A DNA stretch of 64,000 nt from Nitrobacter vulgaris (GCF_002028545.1 NZ_MWPQ01000040.1:62001-126000); one strand, 5' to 3'. Counted from the first letter of the stretch, positions 39,089 to 48,761 are shown. Translations and numbers: made by a program. The notes: a model not told the origin generated them from the sequence alone.

Positions 39089-39856
39089 ATGAGCATACTA
39101 CTGAGGGTTACGCTTCTTGTTTTTGTGGCATGGACCACTTCTGCATGGGCCAGCGACTGCCCGCGCCAGGGAACCCTCGGCACTTCGCGTATTCTCGAGG
39201 TCGATGCAGCCAAGTATCCCCGTGTCGGCCTCAAGAGCTTTCCTCAAACGCTTCCGCTCGACGACAAGGAAGTGGTCCTCACCTTCGACGACGGGCCGGC
39301 TGCGACAACACCGCGGATTCTGGCTGCGCTCGCTCGCGAATGCGTCCGTGCGACCTTTTTCCAGGTCGGCAGGAATTCGCAGGCGTCGCCGGGCCTCATC
39401 AAGAATGCCGCAACGAATGGCCATACGCTGGGACACCACAGCTGGTCGCATCCCCATCTCAATGCGATGACTTTTGCAGCCGCCAGAGACAACATCGACC
39501 GTGGGATATCCGCTGACGAAGCCGCCCTCAACGGCAAGGCGACGAGTGTCCCCGACACGCGGTTTTTCCGCTTTCCGTACTTCGAATCCACGCCCGAACT
39601 GCTCGAAATGCTGCAAGCCAGGGGGATCGTTGTGTTCGGCGCCGATTTTTGGGCCAGCGATTGGCGACCGATGACTCCGACGGATGAATTGAAGTTGATT
39701 ACCAGCCGGCTGACGGCCGCGCGGAAAGGCATCATCCTGTTTCACGATACCCGTGCGCAAACCGCTGCCATGCTGCCAGATTTTCTGAAATACATGCGCG
39801 ACAATGGCTACCGCGTGGTGCATGTTGTTCCGAAGCCGAAAGGCCCAAAAACGTGA
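39089..39856 (+). CDS. Polysaccharide deacetylase (copy 1)
   Basis: The 255-residue exported protein has a signal peptide ending in SAWAS (about 22) and a NodB-homology domain: VVLTFDDGPAATTPRIL (catalytic Asp-Asp), TLGHHSWSHPHLNAM (metal-binding H-x3-H), FFRFPYFE and IILFHD. It would remove acetyl groups from a periplasmic or surface glycan; the substrate is unknown. It is followed after 195 bases by a paralogue in the same direction with the same N-terminal pattern (G(D)CP...LGT.R.L.VD...PRVG), so the pair arose by tandem duplication. Confidence 0.92.
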   Translation: MSILLRVTLLVFVAWTTSAWASDCPRQGTLGTSRILEVDAAKYPRVGLKSFPQTLPLDDKEVVLTFDDGPAATTPRILAALARECVRATFFQVGRNSQASPGLIKNAATNGHTLGHHSWSHPHLNAMTFAAARDNIDRGISADEAALNGKATSVPDTRFFRFPYFESTPELLEMLQARGIVVFGADFWASDWRPMTPTDELKLITSRLTAARKGIILFHDTRAQTAAMLPDFLKYMRDNGYRVVHVVPKPKGPKT

Positions 39857-40050
39857 ACGCCGACGGGTGCTTGAAGACCCGCCAGATCACCGACCTCAAG
39901 CCGCAGCAGGCTCCGAGCGCATTGGTACGATTATTGGCGTGAGCGTGATAGTTCCCGCCAAATGGTCCATTCCACCGGCCTGATGAGTTAAGGTCGCGTT
40001 CATCGGCGGCCCGTAGGTTCGGCCGGAATGGATGCGCGAAGGTGTTCTGG

Positions 40051-41346
40051 ATGGTACGGATATTAAAAGGAGGCCGGCGGAGGCCGCAGTGGATTCTTTG
40101 GCTCGGTCTGCTCGCCGCCACCCTCGACCTCACGGCATTTCCGGCTATAGCCGGCGATTGTCCCGGCAATTCCAATGCCCTCGGAACTTTTCGGACCCTG
40201 GTGGTGGACCCCCGGGAACATCCCCGTGTCGGCACCATGCAGTATCAGGAAACGTTGCCACTTCGCGATCACGAGGTGGTGCTGACCTTCGATGATGGCC
40301 CATTGCCGCCCCACAGCCAGCAGGTTCTCGATATCCTCGCGCGTGAGTGCGTGAAGGCGACCTTCTTCACAGTCGGGCAGATGGCACGCAACTACCCGCA
40401 GTATCTCCGCAGAGTGCTTGCGGCTGGACATTCTATCGGCACCCATTCGCAGAATCATCTGCTCAGCATGAATCGGATGCCGATCGAACGCGCTCGGCAA
40501 GAAATCGACGACGGAATCGCTTCCGCTGCAGCCGCACTGAGCGATCCTGCGGCTGTGGCGCCATTCATGCGCATTCCCGGTCTGCTGCGGGCGAAGGGTG
40601 TCGAGGATTACCTGGCTTCCAATGGCATTCAGGTCTGGAGTGCTGATTTCCCGGCGGACGACTGGCGGCACATCTCGGCCGAGCGCGTCTATCAACTCGC
40701 AATCAGCCGGATCGAAGCCAAGCGTAAAGGCATTCTGCTATTGCACGATATCCAGGCGCGGACGGTAGCTGCGCTGCCCAGAATCCTCCGAACGCTGAAG
40801 GAGCGAGGCTACCGCATTGTTCACGTGGTGCCGGCCACGCCGAACCAACTGAAGACGACCACGGAGCCGCAAGATTGGCGGATGCGTCCTGCGCCGGTAA
40901 CGGTCGCGATCGCGATCGCGCATAGGCAAGAAGCTCCGGCTTTCAGTTTTGCCAACGTCGGCACCCTCCCCGCTTCGGCGATCTGGGACTCACACCTAAA
41001 CCAAAAACAGCTTGTTCTTTTGCCAGAGGTTTTCGACCGGTCGCAGCGCTTCGTTCGCGGTGCCGGACCGCTGTTGCAGGAAAGAGCCGTCTGGCCGCGC
41101 AAACCGACGGTCGCCACTGACAACGCCACCGACAGGTTTTTCGTTTCTGGACAGAATTTTTTCGCGCTTCAGGAAAAATCCGCAGTGCCGTTCCGGACAG
41201 CTGTTCCTCTACCCACGCAAGCCCAACCAGTGGTCGGAACGGGTCGTCCTATCGAGGACAATGTGCAATCGATTTCAATCGATGCAAGCGCTGCGAAGCG
41301 CGCCATTCCGGGAAGCCAACCGGCGTTGCGATCCGCTCTATACTAG
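40051..41346 (+). CDS. Polysaccharide deacetylase (copy 2) with long C-terminal extension
   Basis: The 431-residue exported paralogue of the preceding gene has a signal peptide (…FPAIAGDC), a mature start that aligns with copy 1, and a NodB domain with VVLTFDDGPLPPHS and THSQNHLLSM. Here Leu replaces the Pro usually following the second metal histidine. The domain closes at KGILLLHD and RIVHVVPA (about 270). The last 160 residues form a low-complexity extension absent from copy 1, with no recognised domain. ATG at 40051 is chosen over an upstream non-ATG start. The substrate is unknown. Confidence 0.9.
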   Translation: MVRILKGGRRRPQWILWLGLLAATLDLTAFPAIAGDCPGNSNALGTFRTLVVDPREHPRVGTMQYQETLPLRDHEVVLTFDDGPLPPHSQQVLDILARECVKATFFTVGQMARNYPQYLRRVLAAGHSIGTHSQNHLLSMNRMPIERARQEIDDGIASAAAALSDPAAVAPFMRIPGLLRAKGVEDYLASNGIQVWSADFPADDWRHISAERVYQLAISRIEAKRKGILLLHDIQARTVAALPRILRTLKERGYRIVHVVPATPNQLKTTTEPQDWRMRPAPVTVAIAIAHRQEAPAFSFANVGTLPASAIWDSHLNQKQLVLLPEVFDRSQRFVRGAGPLLQERAVWPRKPTVATDNATDRFFVSGQNFFALQEKSAVPFRTAVPLPTQAQPVVGTGRPIEDNVQSISIDASAAKRAIPGSQPALRSALY

Positions 41347-41401
41347 GGCATCGTCCGGGTTTCGGGGGCATGCTCGGACCGCTCGTTTGTCCCATTTTAG
41401 A

Positions 41402-41426
41402 AAGCTCGGAACTTCAGACCGAGCTT
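41402..41426. terminator. Hairpin after deacetylase copy 2 (weak terminator candidate)
   Basis: AAGCTCGG (41402-41409) pairs perfectly with CCGAGCTT (41419-41426) around a 9-base loop, between two convergent genes. There is no U-run, so intrinsic termination is uncertain. Confidence 0.4.
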
Positions 41427-41466
41427 GCGATACCGGAAAACTCGAGCCGTCCATTAATCGCTTCCT

Positions 41467-41700
41467 TCAGCGTCCCTCGCGTCCAGCACGGAGTCGGACG
41501 ATATCTTCGGCCTCCATCTGCGCCATATCGAGGAGGAAGCCGAGGGTATCCAGTCCATGACGCCGGGCAATTAGTCCAAGATCGGCAACCGCAACCGCCA
41601 GATAGCGCGCGGCCTCGTCCGGACCACCGTCGCCCGCGGTTTCGCCCAAGCGCGGCTCGTGATCGCTAGATTTCTCGTTCCGGTTTGGTCGTCCCCTCAT
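41467..41700 (-). CDS. Small hypothetical protein
   Basis: The 77-residue protein (MRGRPNRNEKSSDHEPRLGE...) has a charged start and a helical C-terminal half: DEAARYLAVAVADLGLIARRHGLDTLGFLLDMAQMEAEDIVRL. It looks like a short alphaproteobacterial protein of unknown function. The start at 41700 is placed at the first ATG with a purine-rich upstream; the frame to 41751 is possible. It is convergent with the deacetylase gene and divergent from topA. Confidence 0.7.
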   Translation of the reverse strand: MRGRPNRNEKSSDHEPRLGETAGDGGPDEAARYLAVAVADLGLIARRHGLDTLGFLLDMAQMEAEDIVRLRAGREGR

Positions 41701-41941
41701 CCCCCGAAAACTCCTCTCATCATGCCAGGTGGCAGCTGCATCCAGCGCCATTACCCTTCACGATAAAACAACTATAGGTTTATATTATAGATAAAATACA
41801 ATTTCTAGGTGTAATCGAGCTGATAGGTTTTCACACAAGTCTATTTGACTTAAGGCCATGCTGCACCCATGTTCGCCCCGAAACAGCCGACGAGCCTCTC
41901 GCGAATCGGTTTGAAATTTATCAATAAGATATTGGAAGAAC
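41701..41941. promoter_or_regulatory. AT-rich divergent region upstream of topA
   Basis: The 241-base gap contains a markedly AT-rich stretch (about 41763-41812, including TATATTATAGATAAAAT), unlike the GC-rich surroundings. It should hold the topA promoter and that of the small divergent gene. A precise -10/-35 pair could not be assigned. Confidence 0.45.
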
Positions 41942-44677
41942 ATGAATATCGTCATTGTTGAGTCGCCCGCAAAGGCGAAGACGATCAACAAATATCTGGG
42001 AGCTTCCTATGAGGTGTTAGCGTCTTTCGGTCACGTTCGGGACCTTCCAGCCAAAAATGGATCGGTTGATCCCGATGCCAATTTCCAGATGATCTGGGAG
42101 GTCGATCCGAAGGCAGCCGGTCGACTCAACGACATCGCCAAATCGCTCAAGGGGGCGGACAAGCTCATTCTCGCCACCGACCCTGATCGTGAGGGCGAAG
42201 CGATCTCCTGGCATGTGCTCGAGGTGCTCAAGCAAAAGCGCGCGCTGAAGGATCAGAAGATCGAGCGCGTCGTCTTCAATGCCATCACCAAGCAAGCCGT
42301 TACCGACGCCATGAAAAACCCGCGCCAGATCGACGGCGCGCTGGTGGATGCCTACATGGCGCGGCGTGCGCTCGACTATCTGGTCGGCTTCACTCTCTCC
42401 CCGGTGCTGTGGCGTAAGCTGCCCGGCGCGCGCTCGGCCGGCCGGGTGCAATCAGTCGCCTTGCGGCTGGTCTGCGACCGCGAGCTCGAGATCGAGAAAT
42501 TCGTCCCGCGCGAATACTGGTCGTTAATAGCGACCCTGGCGACGCCGCGCGGCGATGCCTTCGAAGCCCGCCTCGTCGGCGCTGACGGCAAGAAAATTCA
42601 GCGGCTCGACATCGGATCGGGTGCCGAGGCCGAAGATTTCAGGAAGGCGATCGAGGCCGCCAACTTCACCGTGTCGACCGTCGAGGCCAAGCCGGCGCGC
42701 CGCAATCCGCAGGCGCCCTTCACCACCTCGACGCTGCAGCAGGAGGCCAGCCGCAAGCTCGGCTTCGCGCCAGCGCATACGATGCGGATCGCGCAACGGC
42801 TCTATGAAGGCATCGACATCGGCGGCGAGACCACCGGCCTCATCACTTACATGCGAACCGACGGCGTACAGATCGACGGCTCGGCGATCACGCAGGCGCG
42901 CAAGGTGATCGGCGAGGATTATGGCAACGCCTACGTTCCGGACGCACCGCGCCAGTATCAGACCAAGGCCAAGAACGCGCAGGAAGCCCATGAGGCGATC
43001 CGGCCAACCGACCTGTCGCGCCGTCCTGCGGACATGAAGCGTCGTCTCGATGTCGATCAGGCCAGGCTTTATGAGCTGATCTGGATCCGGACCATCGCGA
43101 GCCAAATGGAATCAGCAGAGCTGGAGCGGACCACTGTCGATATTGCGGCTCGGGCTGGTGCGCGCACGCTGGAGTTGCGAGCCAGCGGCCAAGTCATCAA
43201 GTTCGATGGCTTCCTGGCGCTTTATCAGGAAGGCCGCGACGATGAGGAAGACGAGGACGGCCGTCGCCTTCCCGCCATGAGCGAAGGCGAAGCGCTGAAA
43301 CGCGAGAACCTCAGCGTCACCCAGCATTTCACGGAACCCCCGCCGCGCTTCTCGGAAGCCTCGCTGGTCAAGCGCATGGAGGAGCTCGGTATCGGCCGGC
43401 CTTCGACCTACGCATCGATTCTGCAGGTGCTCAAGGATCGCGGCTACGTGAAACTCGAGAAAAAACGGCTCTATGGCGAAGACAAGGGCCGCGTTGTCGT
43501 TGCATTTTTGGAAAATTTCTTCGCGCGCTATGTCGAGTACGACTTCACCGCCAATCTCGAAGAACAGCTCGATCGCATTTCGAACAACGAAGTATCATGG
43601 CAGCAGGTCCTGAAGGATTTCTGGGATGACTTCATCGGCGTGGTCAATGAAATTAAGGATGTCCGCGTTTCCGAAGTGCTCGATGTGCTCGACAATATGC
43701 TCGGACCGCACATCTATGCACCGCGCGAAGATGGCGGCGATCCGCGCCAGTGCCCCACCTGCGGCACCGGAAAACTGAACCTCAAGGCCGGAAAGTTCGG
43801 CGCTTTCGTCGGCTGCTCCAACTATCCCGAGTGTCGCTATACCCGTCCCCTCGCCGCCGATGGCGACGCTGGCGGCGATCGCGTTCTCGGCAAGGATCCG
43901 CAGAGCGGTCTGGATGTCGCGGTGAAGTCCGGCCGCTTCGGACCTTACATCCAGCTCGGCGAGGCCAGCGACTACGCCGACGGCGAGAAGCCGAAGCGCG
44001 CGGGTATCCCGAAAAACACGTCACCCGCCGACATGGAGCTGGACCTTGCAGTGAAGCTGCTTTCGCTTCCGCGTGAGATCGGCAAGCATCCGGAGACCGG
44101 CGCGCCAATCACGGCAGGCATCGGCCGCTTCGGTCCATTTGTCCGGCATGAAAAGACCTATGCGAGCCTTGAAGCCGGCGACGAGGTGTTCGACATCGGT
44201 CTCAACCGCGCGGTGACGCTGATCGCCGAGAAAGTCGCCAAGGGGCCGAGTCGGCGCTTCGGCGCCGATCCCGGCAAGCCCCTCGGTGAGCACCCGACAC
44301 TCGGCACTGTCGCGGTGAAGAGCGGACGTTATGGCGCCTATGTTACGGCAGGCGGCATCAACGCCACGATTCCAAACGACAAGACCCCCGACACCATTAC
44401 CCTGCCGGAGGCCATCGCGTTGATCGACGAACGTGCCGCCAAGGGTGGCGGCAAGCCGAAACGCGCGGCAAAGAAAGCCAAGCCCGCCGACACCAAAAAG
44501 AACGGCAAGGCCGGCGCTGTGGCAGAAAAGCCATCCAAAAAGGCAACTTCGAAACAGGCTCCGGCGAAGCCGAAATCTGAGGCTGTGAGCAAAGCACGTG
44601 GTTCGATCGCCGCGGCCAAGCAGCCGCCCAACCCTGTGAATACGGCCGTAAAAAAGAGCGCTGGCAAGAACGGCTGA
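41942..44677 (+). CDS. topA: DNA topoisomerase I
   Basis: TopA relaxes negative supercoils by single-strand passage. The 911-residue protein has the TOPRIM domain (MNIVIVESPAKAKTINKYL and LATDPDREGEAISWHV with the metal aspartates). The active-site tyrosine is Tyr303 in GLITYMRTDG. A four-cysteine zinc ribbon (CPTCGTGKLN...CSNYPEC, about 603-630) follows, then several C-terminal repeats with GRFGPY/GRFGPF/GRYGAY. A Lys/Ala-rich tail (about 840-911) resembles histone-like tails seen in related bacteria. rnr starts one base after the stop. Confidence 0.97.
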   Translation: MNIVIVESPAKAKTINKYLGASYEVLASFGHVRDLPAKNGSVDPDANFQMIWEVDPKAAGRLNDIAKSLKGADKLILATDPDREGEAISWHVLEVLKQKRALKDQKIERVVFNAITKQAVTDAMKNPRQIDGALVDAYMARRALDYLVGFTLSPVLWRKLPGARSAGRVQSVALRLVCDRELEIEKFVPREYWSLIATLATPRGDAFEARLVGADGKKIQRLDIGSGAEAEDFRKAIEAANFTVSTVEAKPARRNPQAPFTTSTLQQEASRKLGFAPAHTMRIAQRLYEGIDIGGETTGLITYMRTDGVQIDGSAITQARKVIGEDYGNAYVPDAPRQYQTKAKNAQEAHEAIRPTDLSRRPADMKRRLDVDQARLYELIWIRTIASQMESAELERTTVDIAARAGARTLELRASGQVIKFDGFLALYQEGRDDEEDEDGRRLPAMSEGEALKRENLSVTQHFTEPPPRFSEASLVKRMEELGIGRPSTYASILQVLKDRGYVKLEKKRLYGEDKGRVVVAFLENFFARYVEYDFTANLEEQLDRISNNEVSWQQVLKDFWDDFIGVVNEIKDVRVSEVLDVLDNMLGPHIYAPREDGGDPRQCPTCGTGKLNLKAGKFGAFVGCSNYPECRYTRPLAADGDAGGDRVLGKDPQSGLDVAVKSGRFGPYIQLGEASDYADGEKPKRAGIPKNTSPADMELDLAVKLLSLPREIGKHPETGAPITAGIGRFGPFVRHEKTYASLEAGDEVFDIGLNRAVTLIAEKVAKGPSRRFGADPGKPLGEHPTLGTVAVKSGRYGAYVTAGGINATIPNDKTPDTITLPEAIALIDERAAKGGGKPKRAAKKAKPADTKKNGKAGAVAEKPSKKATSKQAPAKPKSEAVSKARGSIAAAKQPPNPVNTAVKKSAGKNG

Positions 44678-44678
44678 C

Positions 44679-47027
44679 GTGAGCAAACCGCGCGCCAGGG
44701 ATTTTCCGGACCGCGAGACTATCGTCGCCTTCATCCGTGCACACCCCGGCCGGGCGGGGACGCGCGAGATCGCGCACGAGTTCGGCTTGAAGAATGCCGA
44801 TCGCGCCGAACTCAAGCAGATCCTGCGCGATCTCGCGGACGACGGCACGATCGTTAAACGGGGTCGTAAGCTGCGTCAGCCGGAAATGCTGCCACCGACG
44901 CTGATGGCAGATATTACGGGACGCGATAGCGACGGCGAACTGATCGCCACACCTACCGAATGGGACGAGGAAGCGACGCCCGCGCCGAAGATCCTCATCC
45001 ATGTGCCGCGCCGCGCGAAGCCCGGCACCGTGGCTGGCGTCGGCGACCGCGCGCTACTGCGCATCGAAGCGATGGAGCCCACCGAATCCGCACGCTATCG
45101 TGCTCGTGTCATCAGGGTGATCGATAGCACCCGTGCGCGTATACTTGGCGTCTATCGCGCCTTGCCCCAAGGTGGTGGACGCCTCGTGCCGGTCGACAAG
45201 AAGCAGGCCGGGCGCGAATTGAACATCGCGGAAGCCGACAGCGCCGGCGCGAAGGACGGCGATCTCGTGAGTGTCGAACTCGTGCGTACTCGCGGCTTCG
45301 GGCTTGCTTCAGGCAAGGTGAAAGAGCGGCTTGGTTCGCTCGCGACCGAAAAGGCCGTCAGTCTGATCGCGATCCACGCTCATGACATCCCTCAAGCGTT
45401 CTCGCCGGCTGCGCTCCGCGAAGCAGACGCTGCGAAGCTCGTATCGCCACGAGGACGCGAAGACTGGCGCCAGCTACCGCTCGTCACCATCGATCCGCCC
45501 GATGCGAAAGATCACGACGACGCGGTTCACGCCACGCCAGACGACGATCCAAACAACAAGGGCGGCGCCATCGTCACCGTCGCCATTGCCGACGTTGCTT
45601 ACTATGTGCGGGTTGAATCGGCGCTGGATCAAGATGCGCTGAAGCGCGGGAATTCGGTCTATTTCCCCGATCGCGTGGTCCCGATGCTGCCGGAGCGCAT
45701 TTCTAATGATCTTTGCTCCCTGATCCCGGGCAAAGAGCGCGGCGCGCTTGCCGTACGCATGGTGATCGGTCCCGACGGACGCAAACGTTCGCACACCTTT
45801 CATCGTATCCTGATGCGCTCGGCGGCAAAGCTGAATTATGCGCAGGTGCAAGCCGCGATCGACGGCAACCCCGATGACATCACCAGCTCCCTGCTCGAAC
45901 CGATCCTGAAACCGCTCTACGCAGCCTATGCGCTGGTGAAGCGGGCGCGCGATGAGCGCGATCCGCTCGATCTTGAACTGCCCGAGCGCAAGATTTTGCT
46001 GAAGAAGGACGGTACGGTCGATCGTGTGATCGTACCGGATCGACTCGAGGCGCATCGACTCATCGAGGAGTTCATGATCCTTGCAAATGTCGCCGCAGCC
46101 GAGATGCTGGAAAAGAAAGAACTGCCGCTGATTTATCGTGTTCATGACGAACCGACGGTGGAGAAAGTTCACAACCTTCGTGAATTTCTGAGAACGCTTG
46201 ATCTGTCCTTCGCCAAGAGCGGCGCGCTGAGACCTGAGCTGTTCAATCGGGTACTCGACCACGTCAAAGGCCATGACTCGGAGTCGCTGGTGAACGAAGT
46301 GGTTCTTCGTTCGCAGGCGCAGGCTGAATATTCGGCGGAAAACTATGGCCACTTCGGTCTCAACCTACGGCGCTACGCGCATTTCACATCCCCGATCAGG
46401 CGATATGCAGACCTGATCGTGCACCGCGCCCTGATCCGGGCGCTGGGCCTTGGCGACGGCGCATTGCCGGATTCCGAGACCGCCGAGACGCTGGCTGAAA
46501 TCGCGGCGCGTATTTCCGTTACCGAGCGTCGCGCCATGAAGGCTGAACGCGAGACCGCCGACCGCCTGATCGCGCATTTTCTTGCCGATCGCATCGGCAA
46601 TATTTTCGAGGCCCGTATTTCCGGTGTGACCCGCGCCGGCCTTTTCGTGAAACTGACCGATACGGGCGCCGATGGGCTGATCCCGATCCGCTCGCTGGGC
46701 ACCGAATACTTCAAGTACGACGAGACCCGCCATGCACTGGTCGGTTCGCGCAGCGGTTCCATGCACAAGCTGGGTGACGTGGTCGAGGTTCGTTTGGTAG
46801 AAGCTGTACCCTTGGCTGGCGCTCTGCGTTTCGAACTCTTGTCCGGAGCTCAGGTGGGGTCGCGCTCCCTCCGCGCGCGCGCTGGACGGAAACCAAAGGC
46901 GCAGCGTGGTCGGGACGCGCGTCATCCTGAAGTCCAATTGAAGGGCCATCCAGGCCACAAACCGCGCAAGACGTCGCGCAAGCCGGGCAAGAGCAAGGCT
47001 GGCAAACCAAAGAAGGGCAAATCATGA
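44679..47027 (+). CDS. rnr: Ribonuclease R
   Basis: RNase R is a processive 3'-5' exoribonuclease that can read through structure. The 782-residue protein has an N-terminal winged-helix region and cold-shock-like domains. The RNB domain holds the catalytic acidic cluster in VTIDPPDAKDHDDAVHAT (near 270-285) and YAHFTSPIRRYADLIVHR. The S1 domain (IFEARISGVTRAGLFVKL, near 640) and a very basic tail (…KSKAGKPKKGKS) follow. The start is GTG at 44679, one base after the topA stop, and the stop overlaps the DUF983 start (ATGA). topA-rnr is a common pairing in this group. Confidence 0.96.
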   Translation: MSKPRARDFPDRETIVAFIRAHPGRAGTREIAHEFGLKNADRAELKQILRDLADDGTIVKRGRKLRQPEMLPPTLMADITGRDSDGELIATPTEWDEEATPAPKILIHVPRRAKPGTVAGVGDRALLRIEAMEPTESARYRARVIRVIDSTRARILGVYRALPQGGGRLVPVDKKQAGRELNIAEADSAGAKDGDLVSVELVRTRGFGLASGKVKERLGSLATEKAVSLIAIHAHDIPQAFSPAALREADAAKLVSPRGREDWRQLPLVTIDPPDAKDHDDAVHATPDDDPNNKGGAIVTVAIADVAYYVRVESALDQDALKRGNSVYFPDRVVPMLPERISNDLCSLIPGKERGALAVRMVIGPDGRKRSHTFHRILMRSAAKLNYAQVQAAIDGNPDDITSSLLEPILKPLYAAYALVKRARDERDPLDLELPERKILLKKDGTVDRVIVPDRLEAHRLIEEFMILANVAAAEMLEKKELPLIYRVHDEPTVEKVHNLREFLRTLDLSFAKSGALRPELFNRVLDHVKGHDSESLVNEVVLRSQAQAEYSAENYGHFGLNLRRYAHFTSPIRRYADLIVHRALIRALGLGDGALPDSETAETLAEIAARISVTERRAMKAERETADRLIAHFLADRIGNIFEARISGVTRAGLFVKLTDTGADGLIPIRSLGTEYFKYDETRHALVGSRSGSMHKLGDVVEVRLVEAVPLAGALRFELLSGAQVGSRSLRARAGRKPKAQRGRDARHPEVQLKGHPGHKPRKTSRKPGKSKAGKPKKGKS

Positions 47028-47467
47028 CGGCGCTTCCTCCAGATCCCGCGAGCACAGCCGCCAAAACCTGGACCCGGGAAGGCGAGAAACGCGACGCCTG
47101 GGCCGCGGTGAGGCGCGGCTTGTTCTGCCGCTGCCCGAGATGCGGCGAAGGCAAACTTTTTCGTGCCTTTCTGAAAACCGCCGACACCTGCTCGGAATGC
47201 GGTCTGGATTTTACCCCGCAGCGTGCCGACGACCTGCCCGCCTATCTTGTCATCGTCGTCGTCGGCCACATCGTGGTACCGCTTGCGTTGCTGATCGAGA
47301 AGGAGTTTTCGCCGCCGCTGGCGGTTCAATGGGCGATCTATTTGCCTATGACGCTGCTCATGGCGCTATGGCTGATTCAGCCTATCAAGGGCGGTGTAGT
47401 CGGCCTCCAATGGGCCTTTCGTATGCACGGTTTTGACGAGAATTTTGTCGACGATCATGTCGTCTAA
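47024..47467 (+). CDS. DUF983 family zinc-ribbon membrane protein
   Basis: The 147-residue protein has two CxxC pairs, CRCPRCGEGKLF and CSECGLDFTPQRADDLPAYLVI, that form a likely zinc ribbon. Two membrane helices follow (about 78-98 and 107-128). This is the DUF983 layout, widespread next to rnr in alphaproteobacteria. Its function is unknown. It overlaps the rnr stop by four bases. Confidence 0.92.
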   Translation: MTALPPDPASTAAKTWTREGEKRDAWAAVRRGLFCRCPRCGEGKLFRAFLKTADTCSECGLDFTPQRADDLPAYLVIVVVGHIVVPLALLIEKEFSPPLAVQWAIYLPMTLLMALWLIQPIKGGVVGLQWAFRMHGFDENFVDDHVV

Positions 47468-47558
47468 TCCGGTGGCTTGGCTCAGGTCAGCCGAGGCGCC
47501 GAGCGACAAGAGCGAAACGGTGCAGCAATTTCATGGAGCGAGCCAATCGTCACTCCGG

Positions 47559-47629
47559 CGCGTTTTCTTCACGCGAACCGGTATCAATCCTCGGGTCAAA
47601 CCCGAGAACATGCTTCGCTCGAAAATGCT
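47559..47629 (-). repeat. Intergenic palindromic repeat, copy E (subtype with inner hairpin)
   Basis: Read on the minus strand it starts GCATTTTCGAGCGAAGCATG, has an added inner hairpin (CTCGGGT-ttg-ACCCGAG) and continues ATACCGGTTCGCGTGAAGAA and AACGCG. It begins directly next to the prfB stop codon (47630-47632), on the same strand, and may serve as its 3' hairpin. Confidence 0.75.
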
Positions 47630-48761
47630 TTAATCGACGTCTTCAATGGCACCAGGCGTGCTACCAAAAGCTCTCTGGGCCAGCGTCGCTGCCATGAATT
47701 CGTCGAGGTCGCCATCGAGCACGCCCGAAGTGTCTGACGTTTGCACTCCCGTTCGGAGATCCTTCACCATCTGGTAGGGCTGCAAGACGTACGATCTGAT
47801 CTGATGGCCCCAGCCGATGTCGGTCTTGGCGGCCTGATCAGCGGCGGCCTGCTCTTCCCGCTTCTTGAGTTCGATCTCGTAGAGTCTCGCCCGGAGCATG
47901 TCCCAGGCCTGCGCGCGATTCTTGTGCTGTGAACGCCCGGCCTGACAAACCACCGCGACTCCTGTCGGGACGTGTGTCAGCCGCACCGCCGATTCAGTCT
48001 TGTTGACATGCTGTCCACCCGCTCCGCCGGAGCGCATGGTATCGGTGCGGACGTCCGATTCCTTGATGTCGATCTTGATGCTGTCGTCGACAACCGGGAA
48101 AATCGCTATGCTTGAAAACGACGTATGGCGCCTGGCATTGGAATCAAACGGGGAGATTCTCACGAGACGATGCACGCCTGCTTCGGTCTTGAGCCAGCCA
48201 TAGGCGTTGTGCCCGCTAACCTGGATTGTCGCCGATTTGATACCAGCCTCTTCGCCAGGCGTTTCTTCCAGATACTCGATCTTGAAACCGCGCTTCTCCG
48301 CCCAGCGTGCATACATGCGCAGAAGCATCTGCGCCCAGTCCTGGCTTTCGGTACCGCCCGCGCCGGCATGAACCTCGAGATAGGTATCGAAGCGATCCGC
48401 CTCTCCCGAAAGCAAGGCTTCGAGCTCGCGGCGGGCGACCTCCTTCTTGAGGGTCTTCAGGGCGTTTTCGGATTCGTTGACGACGGCCTGATCATTCTCG
48501 GCCTCGCCGAGTTCAATCATGCCGATCTGGTCCTCGAGTTCACGCTCGACGTTGCCGATACCGGTCAGCGAATCCTCCAGGGAGGTTCGTTCCTGCATCA
48601 GTTTCTGGGCCTTCTGGGGATCGTTCCAGAGGTCTGGATCCTCGGCGAGCTTGTTCAGCTCCGCCAGACGCGCGGTCGATGTCTCGACGTCAAAGATGCC
48701 TCCTCAGCAGCCCGACCGACTGCTTGATCTCTTCGACAAGTCTTTCGATTTCAGCGCGCAT
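47630..48761 (-). CDS. prfB: Peptide chain release factor 2, programmed +1 frameshift
   Basis: RF2 releases polypeptides at UGA and UAA. The start is ATG at 48761 ([19 protein letters not shown]). After codon 23 an in-frame UGA (48690-48692) follows a CTT codon in the context AGGAGGCATCTTTGAC: an internal Shine-Dalgarno-like sequence, the slippery CTT and a UGA followed by C. Slipping +1 continues as [20 protein letters not shown] and gives 376 residues. The anticodon-like SPF motif appears as [15 protein letters not shown] and the catalytic motif as [21 protein letters not shown]. This is the classical autoregulatory frameshift; without it the 5' end would look broken. Confidence 0.96.

Noticed and set aside
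48598-48761. prfB as a pseudogene with a broken 5' end
   Set aside because: The in-frame UGA sits in the canonical frameshift context and the rest of the gene is intact.
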